64,000 bases of DNA, from the NCBI GenBank assembly GCA_963580455.1, contig OY756968.1, forward strand, positions 9,647,544 to 9,711,543, in the 5' to 3' direction. The first letter of the stretch is position 1; each line of letters begins with the position of its first letter. This document shows, piece by piece, positions 10,927 to 23,956 of this stretch. The position numbers were made by a program, and so were the translations under genes. The stretch comes from Euonymus europaeus (lineage: Eukaryota > Streptophyta > Magnoliopsida > Celastrales > Celastraceae). Under the pieces are notes generated by a model. The model was given only the letters and a program-made list of their open reading frames with translations. It ran no database searches and had not been told where the DNA came from.

Positions 10927-13875
10927 CGTAAAATAACAATAAAAATTGTAGACCGACCAACTTTGATGGTTCAGAATGACTTAACTCCCTCCATAGAGGA
11001 GCTTTTAACGGTTTTTTACATTTGGGAATGAAAGTTGATCTTTCGGCAGCGAAACAATCTATGGAGTCTATACTCGTAAAATTCGACATAAAATAACAAT
11101 AAAAAGTGTACATCGACCAACTTTGATGGTTTGAAATTACTCAACTCTCTCCATGCAGGAGCTGTTAACGGTTTTGTCCACTTGAGATAGAAAGTTTGTC
11201 TTTCAGCAAGGAAACGGTCTACGGAGTCTATACTCACAAAACTTGACATAAAATAACAATAAAATGTGTACACCGACCAACTTTGATTGTTTGAAATTGC
11301 TCAACTCTTTTGATAGAGGAGATTTTAACGGTTTTGTCCAATTGAGAACGAAAGTTGGTCTTTCGAAAAAGAAACAATCTATGAGGCGTATACTAGTAAA
11401 TTTGGACTTATATCAACAACAAAAATTGTATAGCTATCAAATTTGATGGTTCGGAATTGCTCAACTCTCTCTATGAAGAGTTTTTAACGGTTTGTCTATT
11501 TGGAAACGAAAGTTTATCTTTTGGAATCGAAACAATCTACGGAGTCTATATTCGTAAAATTTGACATAAAATAACAATAAAAAGTGTGGACCAACCAATT
11601 TTGATGATTTGGAATTGCTGAAGTCTCTCTATGGAGGAGCTTTTAACGGTTTTGTCTAGTTGAGATCTCAAAGTTTATCTTTTGGCTTCCAAACAATCTA
11701 CAAAGCATATGCTCATAAAACGCGACATAAAATAACAATAACAAGTATACACCGACCAACTTTGATGGTTCAAAATTGCAGAATTCTCTTAATTGAGGAG
11801 TTTTTAACAGTTTTACCCATTTGAGATCAAAAGTTAGTCTTTTAATAATAAAACAATCTACGAAGCGTATAATAGTAAATTTGGACATAAATCAACAATA
11901 AAATTTGCACACCTATCAACTTTCATGGTTGGAAATTACTCAATTTTATTCATAGAGAAACTTTATCGATTTTGACATAAAATAACAATGAAAAGTGTAC
12001 ACCGACCAACATCGATGATTAAAAAATGTTAAACTCTCTCCATAAAGCGTCTTTTAATAGTTTTGTCTAATTGAGTACGAAACTCATTCTTTTGACAACG
12101 AAATAATCTACGAAGGGAATTCTATAAAATTTGGACATAAAGCAACAATAAAAAGTGCACACCCATCAACATTGATGGTTCCGAATGACTTAACTCTCTC
12201 CATGGAGGAGCGTTTAACAGTTTTTTCCATTTGAGAATTAAAGTTGGTCTTTCGATAACGAAACAGTCTACAGAGTCTATACTCGTAAAATTTGACAAAA
12301 AAACAATAAAAAGTGTACACCGACTGACTTTGATGATTTGAAATTGCTCAACTCTTTTGATAAAGGAGCTTTTAATAGTTTTGTCCAATTGATAACAAAA
12401 GTAGGTCCTTTGGAAATGAAATAATCTACGAAGCGTATGCTAGTATATTTGAACTTAAGGCAACAAAAAAATTGTATATCTATCAAATTTGATGGTTCAA
12501 AATTGCTCAATTCTCTCCATGGAGAAGCTTTTAATGGTTTGTCTATTTAGAAATGAAATTTCATCTTTTGACATCGAAACAATCTACAGAGTCTATACTT
12601 ATAAAAATTGACATAAAATAACAATAAAATGTTTACACCGACAAACATTGTTGGTTCGAAATTGCTCAACTCGCTCCATGAAGGAACTTTTAAGGATTTT
12701 GTCCATTTGAGATAGAAAGTTGTTCTTTTGAGAGCGAGACAATCTACGATGCGTATACTAGTAAATTTGGACGTAAATCAAAAATAAAATGTACACACCT
12801 ATCAACTTTTATGGTTTGGAATTACTCAATTCTCTTGATGAAGGAACTTTTAACGGTTTGACAATTTGAGAACGAAAGTTGATCTTTTGTTAACGAAACA
12901 ATCTACGGAGTCTATGCTAGTAAAATTTGACATAAAAGAACAATCAAAAGTGTACACCGACCAACGTTGATGATTCAAAAATTCTCAACTCTCTCGATAG
13001 AGTTGCTTTTAATAGTCTTGTCCAATTCAGAACAAAAGTTGTTCTTTTGACAACGAAATAATTTACAAAGCGAACACTAGAAAATTAGGACATAAAGGAA
13101 CGTTAAAAAATGCACACCCATCAACATTGAAGGTTCGAAATGGCGTAACTCTCTCCATGGAGAAGCTTTTAATGGTTTTTTCTATCTGGAAACGAAAGTT
13201 GGTCTTCTGGCAAGGAAACAGTCTACGTAGACTATACTTAGAAAACTTGACATAAAATAACAATAAAAATTGTACACTGACCAACTTTGATGGTTTAAAA
13301 TTACAGAATTCTCTCAATTGAGGAGTTTTTAACAGTTTTGACCATTTGAGATCAAAAGTTGGTCTTTTGATAACGAAACAATCTACGAAACGTATACTAG
13401 CAAATTTGGACATAAATCAGCAATAAAATGTGCACACCTATCAACTTTCATGGTTCGAAATTACCCAATTCTATTCATGGATAAACTTTTAACGGCTTTG
13501 ACAATTTGAGAACGAAAGTTGGTCTTTTGTTAACGAAACACTCTGCGGAGTCTATAGTCGTAAAATTTGACATAAAATAATAGTTAAAAGTGTACACAGA
13601 CCAACGTTGATGATTAAAAAATGCTAAACTCTCTCGATAAAGCGTCTATTAACAGTTTTGTCTAATTGAGTACGAAACTCATTATTTGGACAACGAAATA
13701 ATCTACGAAGGGAATAGTAGAAAATTTTGACATAAAGCAATAATAAAAACTTCACACCCAACAATATTGATGGTTCAGAATGGCTTAACTCTCTCCATGG
13801 AGGAGCTTTTAGTGGTTTTTTCCATTTGCGAATTAAAGTTGGTCTTTCGGCGACGAAACAGTCTACGGAGTCTAT
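10927..13875. repeat. Satellite array block 2
   Basis: About 18 monomers of the same satellite. Class B monomers near 12785 and 13425 and class C and D monomers at matching offsets repeat the 640-bp A-B-C-D order of block 1; between about 12310 and 12630 an extra pair (A-E, E having CAACAAAAAAATTG and 'ATCTATCAAATTTG') is inserted. At the left edge the segment CGTAAAATAACAAT is shorter than the usual text, as though a deletion occurred between TAAAAT repeats next to G1. Minus-strand open frames here are satellite frames, not genes. Confidence 0.9.
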
Positions 13876-16101
13876 TGTAACACCCCGAACCTTCGAATAA
13901 TCTGTAGTAATAGATGTGATAAGATAGGTGACGTCATGTGTGACCGAAATTGGATTGCAATATTTTTCGTAAATTCTATAATGAAATAAAAAAAATTATG
14001 GGCACAAGAATTGTCAGAAACGGGATTAAAATGAAATTAATATGAATTCTGGAAGTTAAATACAAAAATATAATAATAAATACGATAATGGCAAGCTTGT
14101 AAATAATGGTAGGTATTTTGGTGTAAATTAGTAGTAAGGGTAGGGGCAAACCAGTCATTTAGAAAAAGGCAAATGAAATAAAAGATATATGGGTTGCACA
14201 GAAATCGAGGAGGGGAACCTAGGATCGGAGGCGGCGATGGAACCCGTACTTGTCACCACCGGCAATGGTTCGCGAATCGGAGACCACTTAACGGACGACG
14301 GGAGTGAGACGAGGACAAGGGTGCCATTTTGGGAAGGAAAGGAGGTGGTCTTGGCCGCCAATTGTGGAGGAGAAGCTTGCGGCCACCGTGGTCTTCGAAG
14401 CTTGATTCCTACAAGATCTGGCCATGTTTCAGGTAACCAATCACGGCGAAGCTTCGTTCCGTTACTCTCTACCGATCCGTATTGGCGGTGCGCGCCACCG
14501 TGCTGTGGCCGGAGTTGACCCGCATGTGCTAGGAGCCGGGTCTGTTAGACCCGACACTGGTAACAATTCGGTCAAGCAGACCCGGTTGAATATTAAAGTA
14601 ATTAATTAATATTAATAAAGAGAAATTTGTTAAAAACAATACTATCAAATTATTAATAATTTATTATGGGTATTGTATAGGTTTCAGGAACCAATCATTG
14701 TAATTAGAATATCAGGATTTATCGGAGCACACAACAGTAAGTAATACTCACCTGTCTCACGCAATCGACTGCTTTATGATTGCTAATTTTACAATTCCTG
14801 TGTTTGTGTGTGTATATAAATTTAAATATATATATATAGCTATCTGTGTACATATAAATAAGTTAGTATGACGGAACAACTATGGTGAGATTTATATTAT
14901 TACAATAGTATCTTTCCTGAGTATGTTGTTATACGAGATTGAATTAATTGTGATGATGTGAGTATTTGCCGATTGTGATTTGCAATGTGATGATAAATAT
15001 GGAGGTAAAATGTAATGATTTAATTGACATGAGGTTGAACATAATGTGAGGATGTGTTGTAGGTATAATATTTTCTGTAATGGATGTGTTATTTACATGA
15101 TACTAAGGTTACGGGGTCGTGTTTTGTTTATAATTAATTATGTCGTGATTGCGTTGTATATATGAGACTGAGTTTATAGGGATGTGTTATTTATATAATA
15201 ATATCTATGTGGTGATTATGTGTTATATGTGACTGCACCGGTGATGACGAGTTATTTGTGAATGTTGAACTATCATGTGTTGATATGGAAAGGTAACGTT
15301 TCATGGTTGTACTGCATAAAGCATAACATATCATGGCATACACATTGAGGAAAAAAAATGTTTTCACGAACCAAGAGTTACTGTTACAGGGAGGGTGTAC
15401 TGGAAATGGAAAGGTTTATGCGGTACTGTTAAATGAAAAGAAAAGGAAAATGAATAAATGATACACATGTTGACTAAATGTGCTCTATGGTAGAGCATTA
15501 TAAAGAAATCCCGACCGGTTGCTCTGTAGCAGTTTACCTAGGTTAGGGGCCCAAGTATTGGAAAAGATTTTAAATGGCTGACAGTTTTTATAAAGATAAT
15601 GTTCATGTGCATTCATGCATAAGTATTACTTGTTGGGCTTTAGCTCACTATGTTCCGTGATACAGGTACTGAATACTTGAGGATTAAACTGACTTAGCTG
15701 TTGATGGCGTGATTGCGGATCCATGGGAAGGATGCTCATGTGCTGGAGTTAGGTTTTGTTAGTTCATAATAATATTTCTAATTCTATTTTAGTTTACTGA
15801 TTATTTATAGTATCCAAATCATCATGAATAAACAAAAGATCGAAAAACAAGAAGAATGTATTGTACCTCTTCACTTTAATTACAGTCAAAAAATTATGAT
15901 GGTTAAATGATCATTGAATGTAGGATGATGAAATGAGTTATTTACTGGGTTTATTTGGTAAGAGTATTTAAGTTTTATACTAGCAGTATTAAGTTCTCTG
16001 TAGATATAGAATTAGATGACCCTATTAGATAGGTATGTAATATAGGTAGCATTCTGGACTACGTGCCCGTGAATTAGGGTTTCGTGGGACGGGGTGTTAC
16101 A
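13876..16101. mobile_element. Solo LTR, about 2.2 kb, probably Ty3/gypsy
   Basis: The insert begins TGTAACACCCCG and ends CGGGGTGTTACA, 12-bp inverted ends typical of plant Ty3/gypsy LTRs. It is flanked by TCTAT (13871-13875) and GCTAT (16102-16106), a 5-bp TSD with one mismatch, and the satellite continues in phase across it. There is no gag or pol. The text TTGGGCTTTAGCTCACTA with a later CAGGTACTG resembles the LTR layout of G1 and G2, but sequence identity to them is low. A GC-rich patch at about 14190-14570 carries an open frame (14189-14518) without recognisable domains. Confidence 0.85.
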
Positions 16102-19100
16102 GCTATACTCATAAAATTGACATAAAATAACAATAAAAAGTGTACACCGACTGACTTTGATGGTTTGAAATTGCTCAACTCTCTTGATAGAGGAGCTTTT
16201 AATAATTTTGTCCAATTGATAACAAAAGTTGGTTTTTTGGAAATGAAACAATCTACGAAGCGTATACTAGTAAATTTGGACTTAAGGACGCAAATTTTTT
16301 TTTTATATCTATCAAATTTGATGGTTTGAAATTGCTCAACTCTTTCCATGGAGGAGTTTTAATAGTTTGTCGATTTGGGCATCAAAGCAATCTATGGAGT
16401 CTATAATCATAAAAATTGACATAAAATAACAATAAAAATTTTACACCGACAAAAATTGTTGGTTCGGAATCGTTCAACTCGCTCAATGGAGGAACCTTTA
16501 AGGATTTTGTCCATTTTGAGATAGAAAATTATTCTTTTGACAGCGAGACAATCTATTAAGCGTATACTAGTGAATTTGAATATAAATAAGAAATAAAATG
16601 TGCACACCTATCAACTTTTATGGTTTGGAATTACTCAATTCTCTTCATGGAAGAACTTTTAACGGTTTTAACAATTTGGGAAAGAAAGTTGGTATTTTGT
16701 TAACGAAACAATTTACAGAGTCTATATTCATAAAATTTGACATAAAAGAACAATGAAAAGTGTACACTGACCAATGTTGATGATTGGAAAATTTTAACTC
16801 TCTCGATAGAGTTGCTTTTAACAGTTTTGGCCAATTGAGAATGAAAGTTGTTCTTTTGACAAGAAAATAATCTACAAAAGGAATACTAGAAAATTTGGAC
16901 ATTAAACAACGTTAAAAAGTGCTCACCCATCAATATTGATGGTTCAAAATGGCTTAACTCTCTCCATGGAGAAGCTTTTAATGGTTTTTCCTATATGAGA
17001 ATGAAAGTTGGTCTTTTGGCAAAGAAACAGTCTACGGAGACTATACTCGCAAAACTCGACATAAAATAACAATAAAAAGTGTACACCGACCAACTTTTAT
17101 GGTTTGAAATTGCTCAAATCTCTTAATAGAGGAGCTCTTGACAGTTTTGCCTAATTGAGAATGAAACTTGGTCTTTCAGAAACTAAACAATCTATGAAAC
17201 TTATACTAGTAAATTTGGACTTAAAGCAACAAAAATTTGTATACCTATCAAATTTTATGGTTCAGAATTGCTCAACTCTCTCCATGGAGGAGCTTTTAAT
17301 AGTTTCTCTATTTGGGAACGAAAGTTTTCTTTTGGCATTGAAGCAATCTACGGAGTCTATACTCACAAAATTTGACATAAAAGAACAATGAAAAGTGTAC
17401 ACTGACCAATGTTGATGATTGGAAAATTTCAACTCTCTCGATAGAGTTGCTTTTAACAGTTTTGGCCAATTAAGAATGAAAGTTGTTCTTTTGACAAGAA
17501 AATAATCTACAAAAGGAATACTAGAAAATTTGGACATTAAACAACGTTAAAAAGTGCTCACCCATCAACATTGATGGTTCGAAATGGCATAACTCTCTCC
17601 ATGGAGAAGCTTTTAATGGTTTTCCTATCTGGGAATGAAAATTTGTCTTTTGGAAAGGAAACAGTCTACAGAGACTATACTCGCAAAACTCGACATAAAA
17701 TAACAATAAAAAGTGTACACCGACCAACTTTTATGGTTTGAAATTGCTCAAATCTCTTAATATAGGAGCTCTTAACAGTTTTGCCTAATTGAGAATGAAA
17801 CTTGGTCTTTCAGAAACTAAACAATCTACGAAACTTATACTAGTAAATTTGGACTTAAAGCAACAAAAATTTGTATACCTATCAAATTTTATGGTTCAGA
17901 ATTGCTCAACTCTCTCTATGGAGGAGCTTTTAATAGTTTCTCTATTTGGGAAAGAAAGTTTTCTTTTGGCATTGAAGCAATCTACAGAGTCTATACTCAT
18001 AAAATTGGACATAAAATAACAATAAAAGTTTAGACTGACCAATTTGGATGGTTTGGAATTACTCGACAATCTCCATGGAGAAGCTTTTAATGGTTTTGTT
18101 CATTTGAGATAGAAAGTTGGACTTTTTGCATCGAAACAATCTACCGAGCCTATACTAGTAAAATTTGACATGAAATAACAATAAAAATTGTGCATCGACC
18201 AACCTTGATTGTTCTGAATTGCCCAACTTTATCCAAAAAGGAGCTTGTAACGATTTTTTCAAATTAAGAACGAATGTTTTCCTTTCGAAAATGAAACAAT
18301 CTATGAACCATATATAGTAAATTTGGACATAAACCAACAAAAAAAATAGTGTATACCTATCAAATTTGATGGTTCAGAATTGCTCATCTCTCAACAAGTA
18401 AAAGCTTTTAATGGTTTGTCCATTCAGGATGAAAGTTCATCTTTAGGCATCGAAACAATCTACGGAGTCTATATTCCTAAAATTTAACATAAAATAACAA
18501 AAAAAAGTGTAGACCGACCAACTTTGATTGTTCGGAGTGGCTCAACTCTTTCCATGCATGTGCTTTTAACGGTTTTTTCCATTTGGGATGGAAAGTTGAT
18601 ATTTTGGCAACGAAATAGTCTACGAAGTCTATACTCATAAAAATTAACATAAAATAACAATAAAAAAGTGTACACCATTCAACTTTGATGGCTTGGAATT
18701 GTTCAACTCTCTTCATGGATGAGATTTTAACAGTGTTGTCCATTTGAGAGAGAAAGTTTTTCTTTTGACATCGAAACAATCTACGAGGCCTATACTCGTA
18801 AAACTTGACATGAAATAACAATAAATAGTGTACACAGACCAACCTTGATGTTCAAAATTGCCCAACTTTCTCCATAGAAGAGCTTTTAACAATTTTGTCC
18901 AATTAAGATTGAAAGTTGTTATTTCAAAAGTGTATACTAGCAAATTTGGACATAAACCAACAAAAAAAGTATATACCTATCAAATTTGATGGTTCGGAAC
19001 TTCTCAACGCTATCCATGGAGGAGCTTTTAACGGTTTGGCCATTTGGGAACGAAAGTTCATCTTCTGGAATCGACACAATCTATGGATTCTATACTCATA

Positions 19101-20263
19101 ACATTTGACATAAAATAACAATAAAAAGTGCAGACCAACCAACTTTGATTGTTCGGAATGGCTCAACTCTCTTGATGAAGGAGCTTTTAACGATTTTTTC
19201 CGTTTGGGAACGAAAGTTGGTCTTTTGGCAACGAATGAGTCTACAGAGTCTATACTTGCAACGGTTTTGTCCAATTAAGAACAAAAGTTGGTATTTCTGA
19301 AAAGAAACAATCGACGAAGCGTATACTAGTAAATTTTGACATAAACCAACAAAAAAAGTGTGTACCTATCAAATTTTATGGTCCGAAATTGCTCAACTCT
19401 CTCCATGGAGTAGCCTTTAACAGTCTGTCCATTTGGTAATGAAAGTTCATCTTTTGGAATCGAAACAATCTACGGAGTCTATACTCATAACATTTGGCAT
19501 AAAATAACAATAAGAAGTGTAGATCGACCAACTTTGATGGTTTAGAATTTATCAACTTTCTTTATGCAGAAGCTTTTAACGGTTTTGTCCATTTGAGATA
19601 GAAACTTGTTCTTTTGGCATCGAAACAATCCATGGATCCTATACTCATAAAATTTGACATGAAATAACAATAAAAAGTGTACACAGACCAACCTTGACGG
19701 TTCAAAATTGCCCAACTTTCTCCATAGAGGAGCTTTTAACGATTTTATCCAATTAAGATTGAAAGTTGTTATTTCATAAGTGTATACTAGCATATTTGGA
19801 CATAAACCAAGAAAAAAAAGTATATACCTATCAAATTTGATGGTTCGGAATTTCACAACACTATCCATGTAGGAGCTTTTAACGGTTTGGCCATTTTGGA
19901 ACGAAAGTTCATCTTCTGGAATCGAAACAATCTACGGATTCTATACTCATAACATTTGACATAAAATAACAATAAAAAGTACAGACCAACCAACTTTGAT
20001 TGTTCGGAATGGCTGAACTCTCTTGATGGAGGAGCTTTTAACGATTTTTTCCGTTTGGGAACGAAAGTTGATCTTTTGGCAACGAATGAGTCTACAGAGT
20101 CTATACTTGTAACGGTTTTGTCCAATTAAGAACAAAAGTTGGTATTTCGAAAACGAAACAATCGACGAAGCGTATACTAGTAAATTTTAACATAAACCAA
20201 CAAAAATATTGTGTACCTATCAAATTTTATGGTCCGGAATTGCTCAACTCTGTCCATGGAGTA
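16102..20263. repeat. Satellite array block 3
   Basis: About 26 monomers. The left half (to about 18010) continues the A/E/B/C/D classes of block 2 and contains a fresh 635-bp duplication. The right half (about 18480 on) shifts to another monomer mix with 'GTAGACCGACCAAC', 'TATACCTATCAAATTTG' and a shortened monomer reading ATACTTG.AACGG at 19254 and 20105. That unit is about 850 bp and continues on the far side of element G2. Confidence 0.9.
16741..18010. repeat. Recent 635-bp tandem duplication of a four-monomer HOR
   Basis: The segment from 16741 to about 17375 and that from 17376 to about 18010 run in parallel at an offset of 634-635 bp, with the monomer class order C-D-A-E in both. By eye they differ at only scattered bases (for example AAAATTTTAA against AAAATTTCAA), much fewer than between neighbouring monomers. 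Confidence 0.85.
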
Positions 20264-21391
20264 TGTCACGCCCCGTTTCCGGAGACGCGAATGGGTGCTC
20301 TCCCCGCACCCTTCCTAGGTCACTAGTGTGAACATTCGGGATCAACCGGAAATCCATCGTCATCTACCCGTATATCGGAGAGTGCCCACCTGCATCCGAA
20401 ACGCAGCAATCACAACATCACACTAGCAACCTAGCAACCATAGGCCTCAGGCCTTAACCACATGCAATCCTGACCCTAGGCCTCAGGCCATCCACTACCA
20501 TCATGCACAAATTGATGGCATCACATATAAATCTACACACAGATTCAAATATCATCAAGTATAACCATACAACCGCATCCGTCTCAACATGCAAGCACAA
20601 CCTGCAAAATGATTATATTCTCACAACATAGATATACTACATACACCCACATGCATAGAGTATATCTCTAGCACCCAATCCCAACCCAGGGCCTTCCATG
20701 TCACGTCCCGCTCACTGATCCGCACCACCGGTACCTGTACCAGTGTCTCCTGTGGAAGGAAGAAAGTAAAGGAGTGAGCTAGAAGCTCAGTAGGGTAAAG
20801 AAGTAAACATTGATATAGGCAGAACCAAAAGAAAGTAATGCATCAATATGTACCTACCACATGAACGTATACTCAACAATTTCACATCAACATTTATCCG
20901 GATTTACCCTTTCGGAGCATAACAACCACAATACCATTGCAACTCAATGTAATATTGCACGGGAGCAAGCTCACCACCACCAACCACTTCTAGGATCATC
21001 CGGTTGCGTGAACTCATCACGCCCGCACCCCACAAGGCAAAGTTACTTTCGACCCTACCCTACTGCGTTACCCCACATGGGGTTCACATGACTCGGTGGT
21101 AACAACCTTCACCTTGCCATCCTCCCATGTGGCTTTCAAGTAACCTAAAGGTTCCCGAGTCCATACCCGAGTCCCCCATGCATCTCTAATGCATTATGAC
21201 ATGTCATACCGAATAGATAAGTATATATGAATATCCTATATATTTTACATAACTACTATGATGCATGAGCGGAATATCACAACGTGTCCGTAAATGATGG
21301 AACACAAAATAGGGTCATGCACATTCAACAACTAGCAACATTCCCCACAAAGCTCGTTTCCCCTTAGAACCAATTAAGGCGGAAACACAAA
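20264..21391 (-). repeat. Truncated 3' LTR of G2
   Basis: Matches 25900-27020 of the 5' LTR with few differences (for example CGCCCCGTTTCC against CACCCCGTTTTC at the end). The match stops at GGCGGAAACACAAAC, where integrase sequence begins; the remaining 1 kb of the LTR (its U3 side) is missing. Confidence 0.88.
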
Positions 21392-23956
21392 CAACGGCGA
21401 CCACAATCTACCTGTGAACCGCGGGTCTCGGTCCGACACAATAGATAATGGAATTCCGTGAAGTCTCACAATCTCCTTGACATACATGGTACTCAAGGTC
21501 TCCAACGAATCCGTCTTGTTCATGGGGAAGAAGTGTGCAAACTTGGTCAATCTGTCCACTATCACCCAAACCGTGTCATGCCTCCTCTGAGTCATTAGCA
21601 ACGCCGTCACAAAGTCCATAGTGATCTTCTCCCACTTCCATTCCTCTATTGGTAATGGTTGCACCAACCCTGCTGGTCTTTGATGTTCTGCCTTCACTTG
21701 TTGACAAGTAAGACACTTCGTCACAAATCTAGCAACATCGGCCTTCATACCCCTCCACCAGAAACCCTGCTTCAAGTCTCGGTACATCTTCGTACCCCCG
21801 GGATGCATAGCAAACTTGGAATGATGTGCTTCCTTTAGAATCTCTTGTCTTAACTCATCATCTTCGAGAACCACTAACCTTCTCGCATATCGTACTCCAC
21901 CATCATTCCCTCGAACCCATCCAAGACTCTCATCAATTACATCAAATGTATGATCCCCATTCTGTGCATCCATGACTTTTTGCACCATTTTCGGTCTTGA
22001 AGTCAGACAACTCAAATACACCTTTTCTTCTTGCTCTCGTAACTCTAATCCGAACTGGTTGATTGTCTCCACAATCTCCCACTCATGCATGAATAAGCTA
22101 GCAACCTTCTGCTTCCCACTCAATGCATCCGCAACTACATTCGCTTTACCAGGATGGTATTGCAAGTTAAAATCAAAATCCTCCAAGTACTCCATCTACC
22201 GCCTTTGCCGTAAGTTCAACTCTTTTTGGGTGAATAAGTACTTGAGGCTTTTGTGATCCGAGAACACCTCAAACGTCTTTCCGTAGAGATAGTACCTCCA
22301 CTGCTTAAGAGCAAATACCACTGCCACCAACTCCAGATCATGCACTGGATAATTCCTCTCATGTGTCTTCAGCAACCTCGAACCATACTCTATCACTCGG
22401 CCCTGCTGCATCAACACACAACCCAACCCGACTGCAGATGCATCGCAATACACCTGGTAGCCAACATTCCTCTCCGGAACTACTAACACTAGAGATGTTG
22501 TCAACCTCTTCTTCAACTCTTTAAATGCAGCCTCACAGTCGTCTGTCCACACAAACAGTGTACCCTTCTTCGTGAGCTGCGTCATCGGCGAAGCAACTCT
22601 TGAGAAGTCCTCAATAAACCTTCGGTAGTAACCTACCAACCCTAGGAAACTCCGGATCTCAGTCACATTCTTCGGTCTCTCCCAATTCAAAACCGACTGA
22701 ACTTTGGAGTAATCAACCGATATGCCTTCTTGAGCAATGACATGGCCTAGGAACTTCACTTCCGTGGCCCAAAATTCACACTTACTCAATTTAGCATACA
22801 ACTGATTCTCCCTCAACGTCTGTAATACCACTCTCAAGTGTGCCTCATGCTCTTCCTCTGTAGGAGAATAAATCAAAATATCATCAATAAACACAACTAC
22901 AAACTTGTCCAAAAATGGTCGAAGAACCCTTTGCATTAGGTCCATGAACACCGCCGGGGCATTTGTGAACCCAAACGGCATTACAAGGAACTCATAATGC
23001 CCATAACGAGTTCTAAACGCCGTCTTTTGGATATCCTCATCCTTAATCCTCAACTGATGATAACCCGACCTCAAGTCAATCTTAGAGAAATGCCTAGCAC
23101 CTCTCAATTGGTCAAACAAATCATTGATCCTAGGCAACGGATACTTATTCCTCACAGTAACCTTATTCAATTGCCTATAATCAATACACATCCTCAAACT
23201 TCCGTCTTTCTTCTTGACGAACAACACCGGTGCTCCCTACGAGGACACACTTGGTCTAATGAACCCCAAGTCTAGCAACTCTTATAGTTGAGTACTCAAC
23301 TCTTTCAACTCTGCTGGAGCCATCCGATACGGCGGAATCGAAATTGGTTTGACGTTCGGATGCAACTCAATAGCAAAGTCAATTTCCCTCTTCGGAGGTA
23401 ATCCCGGAAACTCTTCCGAAAATACAGCCATAAATTCTTCCACTACTAATATCGGTGTAGCTACATCGCCCTTAGGCGCCAAAGTCACTAAACTCGCGAC
23501 TCTACAATCTTGGTACGAAGGATTATCCATGAAATGTGGGCATGGAATCCCCTTTGATCCCCTCAACTGAATCACCCCTCCCTCAGGTACTCTAAGAGTA
23601 ATCCTCCTTTGCCAAAAGTCAAGCACTCCTTGGTGCTTTGTCAACCAATCCACTCCGAGTATCACATCGAAGTCCTTGAAATCTAACACATACAAATCAG
23701 CTTGTAGAAATATTTCTCCAAACAGACATTCACATCCGAACACTACCCCCTCCAACGTGGTAAAGTGACCGAATGGTGAGGACACCGTAAATATTCTCCT
23801 AATCGGCGAAATCTCCACCGATAGTGCGTTCGCTAACGAACTAGTAATAAATGATGAGGTAGCTCCAGAATCAAACAAGACTCTTGCCCAACAATTAGAA
23901 ATCAAGAAGGTACCTCCAATGAAATTTGGATGCTCCTGCGCCTCCTGATGACCCAA
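21374..23956 (-). pseudogene. G2 pol: protease, RT, RNase H, truncated integrase
   Basis: Polyprotein that would mature the particle, copy RNA to DNA and integrate it. From 23956 down it shows GHQEAQEHPNFIGG, protease DSGAT at 23858-23872 (intact), RT with [17 protein letters not shown] and catalytic FIDD at 22880-22891, RNase H with [13 protein letters not shown] and [10 protein letters not shown], then the integrase His-His-Cys-Cys finger ([10 protein letters not shown] ... CLTCQQ) and the first two catalytic Asp residues ([12 protein letters not shown]). The third catalytic acid (Glu) and chromodomain are absent because the frame runs into LTR sequence and stops at 21374. One frame is kept throughout, broken by stops at 23282-23284, about 23240 and 22196-22198; the last two replace the usual Trp and the first a likely Gln. 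Confidence 0.92.
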
